A stretch of DNA of 64,000 nt. It comes from Primulina eburnea (lineage: Eukaryota > Streptophyta > Magnoliopsida > Lamiales > Gesneriaceae). Location of the stretch: positions 8,006,885 through 8,070,884 of the forward strand of contig NC_133102.1 in the NCBI RefSeq assembly GCF_022965805.1, read 5' to 3'. The notes beneath the pieces were generated by a model that saw only the letters and a list, made by a program, of their open reading frames with translations, was not told the origin of the DNA and made no database searches. A program made the translations under genes and the position numbers. Below, one piece after another: positions 1-11,760 of this stretch; position 1 is the stretch's first letter; every line of letters begins with the position of its first letter.

Positions 1-1749
1 ACTTCTAAGGAAGAAACACAGATTGATGATGATGCAGTACATGATGGACAAAATATTCCAAGTAAAATTCAGAAAAATCATCCATCATCTCAAATAATTG
101 GAAATATGCGTGGAGATGTTCAAACTCGAAAGAAAGAAAAAGTGGATTACCGCAAAATGGCTGGACTTATATGTATGAGCTCTATGTACTCACACGTCAG
201 ATTTTCATGTTATAAATCCAATTTGAACCGAAAAATGTTGATGAGGATTTAAAAGATGAATTTCGTATTAATGCAATGCATAATGAGCTTGAACAGTTTG
301 TTCGAAATTATGTCTGGTATTTGGTTCCACTTCTTGATCATGGTGATATAATTGGTACAAAATAGATTTTCAAAATAAATCTGATGAGTCGGGAAAAATC
401 TTTCGAAACAAAGCAAGGTTAATTGCTCAAGAGTACACCCAGGTTGAGGGGGTTGACTTCGATGAGACATTTGCTTCTGTAGCTCGCATTGAGTCAGTTC
501 GACTATTACTAGCCATTGCATGCTATATGAAAATCAAACATTTTCAAATGGATGTCAAAAGTGCTTTTGTAAATGTAATTTTGTGTGAAAAAATGTATGT
601 TAAACAACCTAAGGGTTTTGAAAATCCACATCATCTGGATCATGTTTACAAATTGAAGAAGGTACTTTATGGTTTGAAGCAAGCACCACATGTGTGTTAT
701 GGAAGATTGAAAGAATATCTACTTGAAATTGGCTTTAAACGAGATGAAGTAGACAAAACTCTTTTTATTTAGAAATCCAAATGTGAGATTCTTATTTGTC
801 AAGTTTATGTTGATGATATAATATTTGGTTCTTCATCTTAAAAGCATGCTGATGATTTTGTTGAATGTATGGCATCTACTTTTGAAATGAGCATGGTTGG
901 TGAGTTGAGTTTCTTTCTTGGCTTGAAAATTAAACAAGTGCATGATGACATCTTTCTGTGTCAAAGTAAGTATGCTAAGAATTTGGTTAAGAAATTTGAA
1001 AATGAAAACACCAAACACATGAAGACACCTATAGGCTCGAGTGAAAAATTGTGCAAAGATGATGTTTCCGAAAATGTTGATAACAACTCTTCATACCGCA
1101 GCATCATAGGAAGCCTCTTGTATTTGACAGCCAGTCGACCTAACATCATGTTTAGTGTATGCTGTGTACTAGATATCAAGCCAATCTTAAAATTTCTCAT
1201 TTAAAATCTGTGAAGCGTATCCTACATTACATAGCAGGAATTATTGATTTAGGATTAGGGCACACTAAAGAAACCAATTCGAATTTGGTAGGATTTTCTG
1301 ATGTTGATCGGACTGGTGATTTAGATGATAGAAAAAGTACATCTGGAGGTTGTTTTTATCTTGGCAATAATTTAATCTCGTGGCATAGTAGGAAACAAAA
1401 TTATGTCTCACTTCCAACTGTTGAATCTGAATATGTAGCACCTGGAAGTTGTTGTTCTCAACTTTTATGGATGAATCAAATGGTAGAAGACTATGGACTT
1501 AAGAATGAAACCCTACTTGTGTACTATGATAATTCTAGTACAATTGATATTTCAAAAAATCCAGTACAATACTCTCAAACAAAACACATTGACATTAGAC
1601 ATCACTTTATTCGAGATTTAGTAGAAAATGGATTGATTCGAATTGAATTTGTTGGTACAAATAACCAACTGGCTGACATATTCACAAAAACATTAGATTT
1701 TGAGAGATTCTTTAACCTTAGGAAATCTCTCAGTATGTGTTCTATCTAA
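1..1749 (+). pseudogene. Ty1/copia pol remnant (reverse transcriptase and RNase H)
   Basis: Decayed 3' part of a copia polyprotein, cut by the window start. Bases 60-170 encode the usual linker before RT (NHPSSQIIG, then VDYRKMAGLIC). RT follows: the start motif (AMHNELEQF) at about 270, then DVKSAF, YGLKQAP, and the catalytic YVDDI at about 808-822. RNase H ends with the copia signature QLADIFTKTL at about 1668-1700. Breaks seen: in-frame stops at about 363, 770-772 and 839-841, and a frameshift near 1160-1200, so no polyprotein can be made. A polypurine tract and 3' LTR follow on the same strand. The family would normally copy the element RNA inside cytoplasmic virus-like particles. Call is firm; the exact copia lineage (Sirevirus-like is possible) is not. 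Confidence 0.9.
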
Positions 1750-2968
1750 ATATTCATAGATGTTGTCTCAGATGTTACAACATCTCGGACAACACCTATC
1801 ATGCATGTGTATTTTTAGGACTTAGGCATTCTGCATTTCATACTGTGATATGATGTGTTGGAATAATGTTGTATAATCTTCTGCTGGACTTACAATTTTT
1901 TGTTCTATTTAACCTTAAAAAAACTTGGACTTGATTAATAATCTGTTTAAATCACAAAGTAGTTGAGGGATGATCATGTACTCCATGACATTGACCCGTA
2001 CAAAAAGTGACTTGAAAAGATTGAGTAAAATAAAAATAAATTATGAATATGCTCTATATCAGAAGAAAAGATTGGAAAAATCTACCTAAAAGAGTCCAAT
2101 GAAGACTGTGCTTTTAGTGTGGGAGCTACCTCTTTTGAATTTAATACAGAAGGCAAAATAGAAGAAATTGGAAAAAACCACCTAGAGGAGTCCTAAAGAA
2201 TACCGTTCTTCTAGTGTGGGAGCTATCACTTAGATGGTAAGAAAGTTAACAAGTCTCTAAGTGTGCATAAAATTCAAATTTTTTGGAATTGGACATGTTA
2301 TCAGAAGATGTTACCAACATTTGCGAAAACACTTCATGTGTGAACATATCTCATACTTGTTTTCATGTTTCTAATTCTATTACATTCTGTTATTAGGCAT
2401 AATTAGGACATGCATACATATATTACTGTGAATATTGTTGAGTCAAGATGGTATGAGTATTTCAACAGAGAAAATTTGGAGAAAATCTATATTTTGCTAG
2501 AAGTCCAATATTTTTTTATTTTTGATGGTTCAGTAGGTGTTAAATCGATGTGAGTTTCAAATCTGGAAATTATTTTGAAATGATCTTGGACGCAATTATC
2601 TCAGTAACTTTGGAAAATGATTATGGGCCAAAGCTGATATGGTCTACTACCAGAATTTAGTTTCTGACTAATATAGACTGACTTTGGAGGTAGCTGTCCA
2701 GTCTGGACAAAAAAGGAGAGAAGATGCGACTCAAACTCATGAATGGACTGTGAATGGAAAGGATCAAATGATATCATATATCTAATACCTTTTTTGAACT
2801 TTGTTTTCCTTGCTTTCTCTTTTAATGTTGTGCTCTGTGCTTTCCCTGATATAATTCTTTTTAATGAACTGTTGATGATATTTTGCAGGTGTTGTCTCAT
2901 GTGTTGCCAACACTATTAATAACACACGTACTAACTTTTTTTTTATTAAGTGGAGAAAAATTCTCATA
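1750..2968 (+). other. Post-pol noncoding part of the decayed copia element
   Basis: About 1.2 kb between the end of RNase H and the polypurine tract. No reading frame of recognisable protein is visible on either strand. A motif is repeated twice at about 2080-2125 and 2180-2230 (both contain GTGTGGGAGCTA after a 'rgagtcc' phrase), so a short internal tandem duplication is present. Long post-pol spacers are common in Sirevirus-like copia elements, but no extra ORF survives here. Confidence 0.5.
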
Positions 2969-2980
2969 TTAAGGGGGAGT
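2969..2980 (+). other. Polypurine tract of the copia remnant
   Basis: The purine run AAGGGGGAG sits downstream of the pol remnant in the same orientation, where the plus-strand primer of an LTR retrotransposon is expected. It marks the internal/3' LTR boundary; the LTR begins within the next few bases. Confidence 0.75.
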
Positions 2981-3280
2981 TAACTGGAGTTTAAATGAGG
3001 AAAAGAATTTGATTTGATATTGTCCAAAAAGGCAAAAAGATGGAAATGAAAGGAAAAATAATCTTGAATTTCAAGAGAAATAATATATTCCTAAAATTTA
3101 ATTTCCTTCTTGATAAGATTATGTAGAATATTGGGTTTGTCTTTCTAGATACTATATTATGATAAAGATATTCATGATATGATATTATTGATTTAAAAAT
3201 AAGTTTGTTCCTAATTAAACTCTTACTTTCCTTGTATAATAGGTTTCTTTATGAAGATAAACTCTAGGAGAGATGAAGTC

Positions 3281-3288
3281 TATAAATA
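3281..3288 (+). promoter_or_regulatory. TATA box of the copia LTR
   Basis: TATAAATA about 300 bp into the LTR, in the position expected for the U3 promoter of a copia element. Confidence 0.55.
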
Positions 3289-3324
3289 AGAAGATTTATA
3301 TCATGCAAAAAGAGACGGAGAGTT

Positions 3325-3500
3325 TTTTCGTGGAGGTGGTTTTTCGTGGAGTTGATTTACGTGAGGTGATTTTCGTTGGAGTTTTTCGTGGGGGCTCTTG
3401 GAAGTTTTCGTGGTTTTTTTATCTATTGCTCTCGTGTTTTTTACTATTCACTTGAAATTTTTCGTGGCTGCATATTATGTGCACTTTGCACGTCGTGGTT
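3325..3500 (+). repeat. Cluster of TTTTCGTGG-type repeats in the LTR leader
   Basis: At least six irregularly spaced copies of a core like TTTTCGTGG (variants TTTACGTGA, TTTTCGTTG) start 40 bp after the TATA box. Seen directly; function unknown. Confidence 0.6.
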
Positions 3501-3940
3501 TTCAGAGAAATGATTTTCAAGGACGTAACTGTTTTGAAGAGTGATGTTGCACGTGCTGCCATAATTGTTGTAGACATTTCAGATAACAAGCGTGCAAGTG
3601 TTGGCTGAAGATCGGGTTTTATTGCTCCAAGTTTTTGGCATCACTTTTCTGCTTTCATATTTACGTTTTTGTGTTTTTGGTTGTTTTAGAAAGCTATTTT
3701 TTTTCTCAATATGTTGATAAAATTGATTTTCATTAAGATCACTAGTGATTGATTTGTGTAAATGGAACAATTGTTTTCTAGTGATTATTTTTGTCCTAAG
3801 ACACCGCAGCACAAATATAAATACTTGTGCAAATTTAATCTTGTACATCATATTTATTTAAAGTCAATCTGTGTTACAAATTTTAATATTTCGCTACATG
3901 TTGTCTTAAATGTTGTAATATTTAGTACAACACTTAATTC

Positions 3941-4497
3941 TGATAAAACAAAAACTTACAATCTTACACTGCTACTATTATATAAATTCACATCTGTGAA
4001 GCAAGATTCCTTACAGTATCATTTGAAATACATCGTACTTTGTATTGCTAATATGTAAATAAGTAACATATGTATTTTAGATTTGATATGTTATTTCATT
4101 GTAAAAATAAAACTAAAATCGAAATCCATCGATTTCAAATTCATATTCTCTAATGTACCCTAAAAGTTATGGGGATCAAGTAGCTCCCGTAGAATCTGAA
4201 GTAAGTGGAAATTATTTGCCGAGTTCTCCGAGCATTTTGGAAAGAGATATATCCGATCCCGAAGTGTACATGGCATCAGCTTTTTTTTCTTTAGCAAAAT
4301 ACACGCATATGACTGGTTTTAACTTATGTGTTGAGGTCGAATCTTGCCGATATATATTCCATATTTTCTGGGTTTTCTTTTCCTTTTAGCAATAATTTGC
4401 ATGGGGTCCGTTTAATTTTTAGTGATAGAAATTACATGCAAAATTTGATATTTTTGAACCTCAAATTGGTTAATCATTTATATGTATCGTCTTCGGA

Positions 4498-4499
<2 letters not shown>
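3941..4499. other. Spacer without a recognised gene
   Basis: AT-rich sequence. A 78-codon frame at 4153-4389 (+) has protein-like composition in its first 45 codons (starts MYPKSYGDQVAP), but no family is recognised and it runs into AT-rich sequence. I treat it as unproven. Confidence 0.4.

Positions 4500-4576
<77 letters not shown>
4500..4576. repeat. (AT)n microsatellite
   Basis: About 77 bp of uninterrupted AT dinucleotides. Confidence 0.95.
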
Positions 4577-4580
<4 letters not shown>

Positions 4581-6393
4581 CTTTGAGTCCAAGTGCACGC
4601 AAATTGCGGGTAGATGAGATCCTACCTATGTCGGCACTACACTCGCTTCATTTCAATGGGTAAGATCTTGTCACACATACAATTTCAAAAAAAAAGTGGG
4701 TCATATATATGCATGGGCAAATCTTGGTCATCCATATCATGGGGGCAATGCCCGGCCACATGGGTAGAATGAAATAAATACAATTGGCGACCGGACGGAC
4801 AATCGACTCTTATATCAACTATTTCGAATCCATAGCAGAAATTATGTTTCAAACATTCATTTTAAACAGATGCGGAAGAAGGGCGTTACATAAATTTCGT
4901 TAAACGAATTAAGTAAAAACAAAAACTTTTCAATTATATTATATATATGTTTTATATAGTGAAATATTTCACTATATAAAACAATATACTCTAAATTAAA
5001 TGCATATCGTTATAATATAGATTCTAAAAATGATACACATTGAAAATACTGCTTTGCTTTTTGTCTTCGATCGATTCTCGATAATAGAATATTTGATACG
5101 GAGCAAAAGCAAAAGGACCACAAAGCATCCTCACGATAACAGTTGTTTCGGTAGGCTGAAATACGTCCCATCGAGTTCAAATTTGCATGGCAATGAACTA
5201 TGTGAAATTTGCTATTTACATTCACTGAGTTTTACCAATTTAGCATAAGTTTGAAAAAAAGATGAAGAACAGTTTAAATTTTTTTAATGGAAAATAAATT
5301 TTTTTGTTCGTTAATTTGTCCAATTTCGGTTTTTGGTTTCAAAGTTTGATTTCGATACACGAACTTTTAAATCTCGATTATTTTGTTCTAATTACTGACG
5401 TGATATCAGACAAGTTAGCATTTTTTGATGTCACGTCATCATTTTTCGATTTTATGTCATACTTTTTCGGTGTCATGTCAGCGCTCCGACAAAATATAAC
5501 TGAAAGTAAAAAAAAAAAAAAAAAAAAGAGTACTAGTTCGAAAACTGAACTTTGAAAACTTAGTAGAGCAAAACTTTAAACAAGAAAAACCAATAAATTT
5601 GTTATTTTATCTTGTTTTAATATAACATTCTTCTCATGTTCGATATGTATATCACAGGATAAGGCCTCATAAAGAATACGCTAAATAATGATACATCAAT
5701 TTGTGCAAGTGTGAAGGTTGACATTCCATTTTATGTTACGAGTGAATATATATATTCCTTCAAAATCTGCAACAAAATGCACCACTTTATTCAAGGAAAT
5801 GGATAAAGGAATAAAGTTTTGGATAGACAACTTGGCCAAGGGTTGACAAAAAAAATTGAAGATGAGAATCTAAAATGAAATTCAAAAATGTTGGCAATAT
5901 ATAAATAGAGATCATGATTCCAATGAAAGATGAAATATATCTGGCTTTGGGAAGAGAGGGTTTACATGAGGAAAAATTTCTGAGTTTCGTTTAGTAGCCA
6001 AGAATGACTTGCCTGTTATCTCGTGAAAATAATATTCGAAATATTATATATATACATACATAGATAGAAGCATTCTTTTGAAGAGGATATTGCATGGTTT
6101 TGCAGGCGAGTCTGATTGGTTACTTCACGGGTCTTTCTTTCTCATGCTAGTCCTCTTCTTCCCTGAAAAAGAAGATATCAAGAGGGAAAATGAATTTTGG
6201 GTTCAATTTTTAAAACTGTGGTTTATATTTCTGTATAATCTTGTGAATTCGATATGAGCGACTCGGGCTAGGTCATTTTTCTCATCTCATGGATAGAATG
6301 CGATCAGGTATTTGTTTTTAATGCGTTGATATTTTCATTATATATTTTATTAATTCACACTCCAATTTTGCTTTTAATATTTTTAATACAAAA
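4577..6393. other. AT-rich intergenic stretch, no gene seen
   Basis: No supported reading frame. Bases 4728-4770 (CATGGGGGCAATGCCC ... CACATGG) resemble the palindromic end of the MITE at 46304/54051, so a MITE remnant may lie here. A poly-A run sits at about 5510-5527. The rest is unremarkable AT-rich spacer. Confidence 0.5.
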
Positions 6394-6398
6394 AACAC

Positions 6399-6761
6399 TA
6401 TTGGGTTAAGCGTGCATGTATAAAACTAGTAATGAGATGAGTGTCCTCCTGAGAAGTTCTCGTCAATCTGCTGACGTTGTGTCGCTTTATCTAGTTTGCT
6501 AGGTGAGTATTAAAATAGTGATGTCATATTTTAACGGATAATAACATTTCTTCAGGGAATAAGGCTGATGGTAGAGTTATGGTAAGACTGATCTCTAAAT
6601 AATATGAGATAACACTAGAAGATAGACTATCCCCAGAATCATAGGTCTAACAACCCGACCTATGTAGTGCACTTTGCGCTGTCACATATATAAAGAAATA
6701 AAGTTGTGCATTGGCTAACATCGATAGCTTTTGGCCTAGTAGTAAATGTTTGATCCTAACA
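6399..6761 (+). repeat. TRIM 5' LTR
   Basis: Begins TATTGGGTTAAG (first dinucleotide decayed from TG) and ends CCTAACA. It aligns throughout with the 3' LTR, for example the shared CCTGAGAAGTTCTCG. Confidence 0.85.
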
Positions 6762-6762
6762 A

Positions 6763-6775
6763 TTGGTATCAAAGC
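6763..6775 (+). other. TRIM primer-binding site
   Basis: TTGGTATCAAAGC, one change from the sequence complementary to initiator-Met tRNA (TGGTATCAGAGC), one base after the 5' LTR. A second, better copy lies at about 6864-6876 (ATTGGTATCAGAG) because of the internal duplication. Confidence 0.85.
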
Positions 6776-6931
6776 AATGTCATATGTTCAAATCTCCGAA
6801 GAAGCATATAGCCTTGACTAACAGCAATAGCTTTTGGCCTAGTGGTAAACGATTGATCTTAATAATTGGTATCAGAGTGATGTCATAAGTTCAAGTCTCC
6901 CAAGAAGTATATAACTTCTTGGGAGTGAAAA

Positions 6932-7312
6932 TGTTGTGTTAAGCGTATATTAGTGAGAGTAGTACTGAATGAGTTATTTCCTGAGAAGTTCTCGTGTGTC
7001 ACTGACGTAGCACAACTTGATTTTTTTTTGTCTAAAGGGGCCGTAAGAGTGATGATCTATCTTAACTGGTAAAATTGTCTTTTTTGGGGACATAGCCGAT
7101 GGTAGAGAAAAAGTAAGACTGATCTTTAAAAGATATGAGACAACACTAGCATATAGACAAGCACCTTCCCAGGATCCATGCTCCTTATAACTGTTCGACT
7201 CATTGGCACCCACGTAGGTGTACTCTGTGCTGCCATAAATATAATAAAATAAAGTTACGTTTTAACTAACAAATGTAGTTTTTGACTTATTGATAAACAC
7301 TTGATCATAACA
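6932..7312 (+). repeat. TRIM 3' LTR
   Basis: Starts TGTTGTGTTAAGC right after the polypurine-like tract and ends ATCATAACA, followed by the AACAC target duplication. Confidence 0.85.
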
Positions 7313-7317
7313 AACAC

Positions 7318-8000
7318 CCTGAATTACTCATTTAGTCTTTAAATGATAATGATCTCTCAAATCTTTGAGAAATTTTATTTTAACAAAAAAATTATTTAAA
7401 ACAATTTTTGAGATTCATTCGAGAAAAACAAAAAAGAAAGGGAAAATCATAATAAAAACTAATATACTAATTATTGGTTTTTTAGTATTTAAACAAAATC
7501 GAATCTTCAAAATTTTAATGTAAGGTGGCTTCTTGTTTAATATTATATAAACTAAAATCAAATTACTAGTTTAAGCAAAAATCTATATAAGATTAATAAA
7601 CTAAAATCATAACTAGTTTAAGAAAAAATTTATATCAATTAAAAAAAATTATTTTAGTGAAACAATATCATAAATTTTAAATATCTATTGTAAATTTTAA
7701 TTTGATAAAGAACTTGATTATTATTTTTTATGATCAAAGTAATTAGTAATTGATTGTAGTTCCATTGATGTTCCAATAATTTTAAAAAATAATTAAGGGT
7801 ACTTTGGTCAACTTCTAGACTAAAATATAACTAAGGAGATTAGTAAAATATGGAATGTAAATAACATTATCTTTGTTTTTATAGTAATACTATCCATTAT
7901 CTCAATTCAAATTTTCTGATTATTTTAAAAAATAATATTAAAATGTCATTCATTTATTTAATTTTCATATTCATTAAAAAAATTTAAAGAAATAATTAGT
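7318..8000. other. AT-rich spacer, nothing recognised
   Basis: Very AT-rich, many short poly-A/T runs, no gene-like frame and no clear repeat boundary. Confidence 0.6.
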
Positions 8001-8009
8001 CTCACAACA

Positions 8010-8517
8010 GGGATGTAAATGAATCAAACCGTTTGTGAGCTATTCGAATTTCGATTCGATAAAAGGTCTGTTTAATGAAGCTCGTTAAAAAAAACAAATC
8101 AAGTTCAAACTTTATAATATTAGGTCCGTTAGCTCGTGAACATGTTCGTTGGTAAGTTTTTGAGTCATCTCTTAGATGAAAAACTAATAGTTTTGATATT
8201 TGATTTATTGATTTTGTACATTATTTATGAAATATATAGAAAAATCTATTAAATTTAGTTATTATAATAAATGTAATTTTTTTAATAATAATGCTATATT
8301 TTTATCTAAATATATAATTTATTTTTTAATGATTTTAATAAAAAAATTAAATATATAATTCATATTTATTAAGCTCGTTTAGGTTCAATAAAAGCTTGAA
8401 TAAGCTCGTAAACCATGGATACATTCTTTACATAAAGCTCAAGCTCGGCTCGATTATAAACGAGTCAATTTCAAATATTCAAGAGTTCGGCTCAACTCAA
8501 CTTGATTACAAAGTCTA
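8010..8517. mobile_element. Small non-autonomous element with 9-bp target duplication
   Basis: A 508-bp block bounded by perfect copies of CTCACAACA (8001-8009 and 8518-8526). The interior is rich in GAGCT/AGCTCG words in both orientations (about 8036-8160 and 8368-8500), a style I associate with a dispersed plant repeat that starts GGGATGTAAATGA. A 9-bp duplication is typical of Mutator-like elements, but no convincing terminal inverted repeat is visible. A SINE-like origin is an alternative. Confidence 0.6.
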
Positions 8518-8526
8518 CTCACAACA

Positions 8527-9175
8527 TCCACGACGACAATTTTTGTGGTGATATCCGACGTTTGTTGTGAAACAAGGAAACATTAATTGTTGAATATTTA
8601 ATTTTTTTAAAATTATTTGCATTGATTGATGTATACATCTATCTACCACCTAAAAATTCTGGAAAAGTAATACGATTTCGACGTAAATAGTAGAATGATT
8701 TCTGGGATTTATGGTTACATTATTTCATATGAAAGATTGTCATCGGCAATTTTCACGAAAATTGTATATTTCTCCTTATTGAGAGCCCGATTGGTTAAAT
8801 AAGCTCATGGGTTAAACGCATTTAAAAAAAAAATTTATTTCTTAAAAATTGTAGTGTTTGGTTACAAATTTTTTTAAAAAAAATCACTTAAAAAAATATT
8901 TATTTAGAAGCTGAAATTTATGGCTTTTTAGTTTTTACTTCTAATTCTTTTTAAAAATTTAAAACAAGCGTAATTTTTTAGCATATATCCAACCGACAAA
9001 ACCTTTTTTAAAAAAAATAAAAATTAAAACACGTAAAAAAATTGGATTTATTTAAATGTTTTTTAAGGTACAACTTCTGTATACAAACTTGCTCTAAATA
9101 TCGAAAATCATATCAAGAGCACACCCAACTTGGGTGACCCAAGGCGTCAATTTCAAAGATCATATGGAAACATAC

Positions 9176-9178
<3 letters not shown>
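8527..9178. other. AT-rich spacer with possible decayed MITE
   Basis: No gene. Between about 8788 and 9050 a pattern of A/T homopolymers around TAGTGTTTGGTTACAAA and a matching CCAACCGACAAAACC suggests an old MITE, but the ends cannot be placed. Confidence 0.4.

Positions 9179-9256
<78 letters not shown>
9179..9256. repeat. (AT)n microsatellite
   Basis: About 78 bp of AT dinucleotides. Confidence 0.95.
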
Positions 9257-9259
<3 letters not shown>

Positions 9260-9353
9260 GAAGATAATTTTCAAATGACATTCATCATAAATTTATGATA
9301 TAACATGATTTTATTACTATATAGTTTTAGAAGGAAAAAAATTATTTTTTAGT

Positions 9354-10424
9354 GTATTAGTGGAACAATAATTTTTTTGGAGAGGAGTCTATTGTGGTGA
9401 TGATAGTTAAAACCAGTAAATCTCGTTAGTAAAACCAGAAGATCTCGTTAGTAAAATCAGAAGATAGTATAAAAGCAGAAGTTCGAGTGTCGCCTTGACA
9501 AAGCAGTACTCTTCGAGTACTTATCAGTTTAAAAAACAGAAACAGAACTTGGCTCTTTGCTAAAACAGAACATATCGTTCATATATTACTTTACCAAGTA
9601 CGAGTATTTAATGTATCATTAAATGCTGAACAAAGTCATTTAATATGTTTTACCAAATGTGGTATGAAACAAGAGTGAATGTTCTGAAGCTTTTTGCAGG
9701 AGCCTTTTTAGGTAATAAAGCTGATCCTATCAGTGTCAAAGAAGCCATTTTGTTTATTGACGTTGGATTTAAGACTTCTATATATACGCAAGATCAACGA
9801 CGTTTATAGGTTACCAAAAAAACTACGAGCACATTCTCCAACATACGAACGTTGATTTGAGCACTCAAAACTTTTTATCATCTTCAAGCTCAATATACAG
9901 AAAAGCAGCACATGCTTCATATTAGTTATTTGATTTTTTGAGATCATATTGTGCTAACTGTTTCTTACTCTCTCTACAAACAGATTCACGTTACTATATC
10001 TTTGAGAATAGTTTGTAAACTGGAAAAGAGTATTTTCCAGAACTTTGCTGTATTCTTTTTATCGTGTTGAGTTACTAAGAGTTTCAGTAGGCAAAGGATA
10101 AGTCCTACTGAAATGGGTGTGTACAAGTGTTGTACTGTAAAAACCAAAGTATTTTAGTGATACCTTCTGAAAACAGAAGAAAAGAGACGTAGAAGATTTT
10201 ATCTTCGAATTTCCATAAACAACCATTGTCTACTTTCTATTGTTTTATTGTGTTTTATCGTACTACATTGGATCGTTTCCGCACTTTTTATTGTGATCTG
10301 CCGGACTTACTCTTGAACAAGATTAGCTATAATCTCTAACAGGATTCTAACACCCTTTGCAAAAACGACCGTCAAAGGAAAGAGTTTATTCATCCCCCTC
10401 TAAACTCTATATCGACCCTCAACA
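9354..10424 (+). repeat. Solo or truncated Ty1/copia LTR
   Basis: The 3' part resembles the LTR of the copia element at 13972-36439 read on its own strand: both have TGTACAAGTGTTGTACT, then an AGT[AC]TTTTAGTGA phrase and a GACGTAG phrase. The LTR ends in CCTCAACA at 10424. A TATA-like TATATATA lies near 9780. The 5' edge is uncertain (about 9354-9390) and no target duplication was found. No internal domain or primer-binding site follows, so this is a solo or truncated LTR. Confidence 0.6.
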
Positions 10425-10744
10425 GAAAGATGCGATAAAGTTGAAAAAATGTTTTCAGATATTATTTTATAAATTTAGCAAAATTTAATTATCCATTTTG
10501 TTGCGCAAATTTTGGATGGAAACAATTATTATATTTTAAACTTATTCGTTCATCAATATCAATATTAACGTTCATCATAAATTTATTGATCTCGTCATAC
10601 TTTAAGCTTTATTACAAATAAAATATACGATAAACAATCATTTTTAACTAATATTATTTTCCAACTGAGAAAAAATTACATTAATACCATTTATTTTCCA
10701 AAAATTAATATATAAAACACCTATTTACAAAAATAATAACGCAA
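10425..10744. other. AT-rich spacer, nothing recognised
   Basis: No coding frame or repeat boundary seen. Confidence 0.6.
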
Positions 10745-10932
10745 TTGTGTTTAGATTGAAAGATTTGAGAGAATTTAATTTCAAATACAAGTCTCAAATT
10801 TATTGTATCCATTTAGTTCAAAATTAGAACGAAGAGATTTGAAATCTTTTACGTTAGCGTGTATGATTTTTCCTTCAATTTCAAATTCACTCGTCAACCT
10901 ACACAAATCCAAATCCATCGATCCAAACACAA
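10745..10932. mobile_element. MITE with imperfect terminal inverted repeats
   Basis: Starts TTGTGTTTAGATTGAAAGA and ends with the inverse form ATCGATCCAAACACAA, with Ts and As placed symmetrically inside. About 188 bp, no coding capacity. Matches a very common plant MITE style. The target duplication would be only 2-3 bp and is not certain. Confidence 0.6.
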
Positions 10933-11169
10933 CCTAAAATATTTGTTGATATTTGGTCGATCGGATTCATTTGCATCTATAAGAATAGTACTTGGGAATG
11001 GTGTGTTCCTTCAGCAGTTTCTGTTTTGCTAAAAATATTTTTTTTTTACTTTTTCTTGTATTTTAAAGAAATCCTCGAGTCACTATCATTTATGCTATGA
11101 ATCTTACCAAATTGATTAAAAAGGGATAAAATATTTCAATAGAATATTTTAATATTTAGCGAATTCAAA
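10933..11169. other. Spacer before the segmental duplication
   Basis: AT-rich, no gene. Weak similarity to 46140-46216 suggests the duplicated block may start slightly earlier than 11170. Confidence 0.4.
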
Positions 11170-11362
11170 TAATTTTTCACTATATTTATTTATTAACAAA
11201 ATGATTTGTCATTTTTTATAGAAAAAATCCCTCGTGCTTCTTGCCTGGAACAGGTAATTATCCTCTACCATTCCGGGGAATTTCCGATGTCATTTTCTTT
11301 GAATTTTGGAGAAATTCCTGGGGAAACAGACTTCATGAATTCTTAAAGGCTAATTCACTTGG

Positions 11363-11540
11363 GAGTGAGTCTCACGTGAGACCATCTCACGGATCTTAAT
11401 CTGTGAGACGGGTCAACCCTACCCATATTCACAATAAAATATAATACTCTTAGCATACAAAGTAATATTTTTTCATGGATACCCAAATAAGAGCTCCGTC
11501 TCACAATGATCCGTGAGACCGCCTCACACAAGTTTTTGTC
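11363..11540. mobile_element. 178-bp MITE with 8-bp target duplication, absent from copy 2
   Basis: Flanked by TCACTTGG (11355-11362 and 11541-11548). The second duplication copy has the empty site with one TCACTTGG (54153-54160). Ends are inverted: a GTGAGAC..TCTCACGG phrase near the start and its inverse near the end (CCGTGAGACCGCCTCAC). A core phrase on strand + (GACGGGTCAACCCTACCC) is one I recall as very common in Lamiales genomes. An 8-bp duplication fits hAT-type mobilisation. Confidence 0.85.
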
Positions 11541-11760
11541 TCACTTGGTTCAATAAGCTACTGCTCTGTTTTATAAAAGATCACACACACAATCGCTAAA
11601 TATAATACATTCAATGAAGCATTTTAAACCGATTCTTTCAATTTCCACTTTTATTCCACACCAACTTCAACTTACAGTATTCTAAATTCTATGGATTTCT
11701 CCTAAATCCAACCGAGAATTTTAAAACAAATAAATCCCAACAACCCTTTCAGAACCTCCC

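Larger units (their letters stand above)
2981..3940 (+). repeat. Probable 3' LTR of the copia remnant (end unresolved)
   Basis: Follows the polypurine tract directly. It contains a good TATA box at 3281-3288 and, just downstream, a cluster of TTTTCGTGG-like repeats. The 3' edge cannot be fixed because the 5' LTR lies outside the window; a phrase ending TACAACA near 3932 is a plausible end. Small reading frames here have no features of real genes. Confidence 0.45.
6399..7312 (+). mobile_element. TRIM (terminal-repeat retrotransposon in miniature)
   Basis: A 914-bp element with two direct terminal repeats (6399-6761 and 6932-7312), a primer-binding site right after the first and a polypurine-like GGGAGTGAAAA right before the second. 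It is flanked by a perfect 5-bp target duplication AACAC (6394-6398 and 7313-7317). There is no coding capacity, which fits a TRIM that moves with enzymes supplied by other copia/gypsy elements. Oddity: the end of the 5' LTR plus the primer-binding site is duplicated in tandem inside the element (about 6700-6795 and 6812-6910). Confidence 0.88.

Noticed and set aside
4153..4389. 78-codon frame starting MYPKSYGDQVAP
   Set aside because: Protein-like start but no family, no splice context and quick transition to AT-rich sequence; left as an unproven frame.
6861..6877. TGGTATCAGAG-like sites considered as tRNA genes
   Set aside because: Only the 3' complement of initiator tRNA is present (primer-binding sites); no cloverleaf or box A/B.
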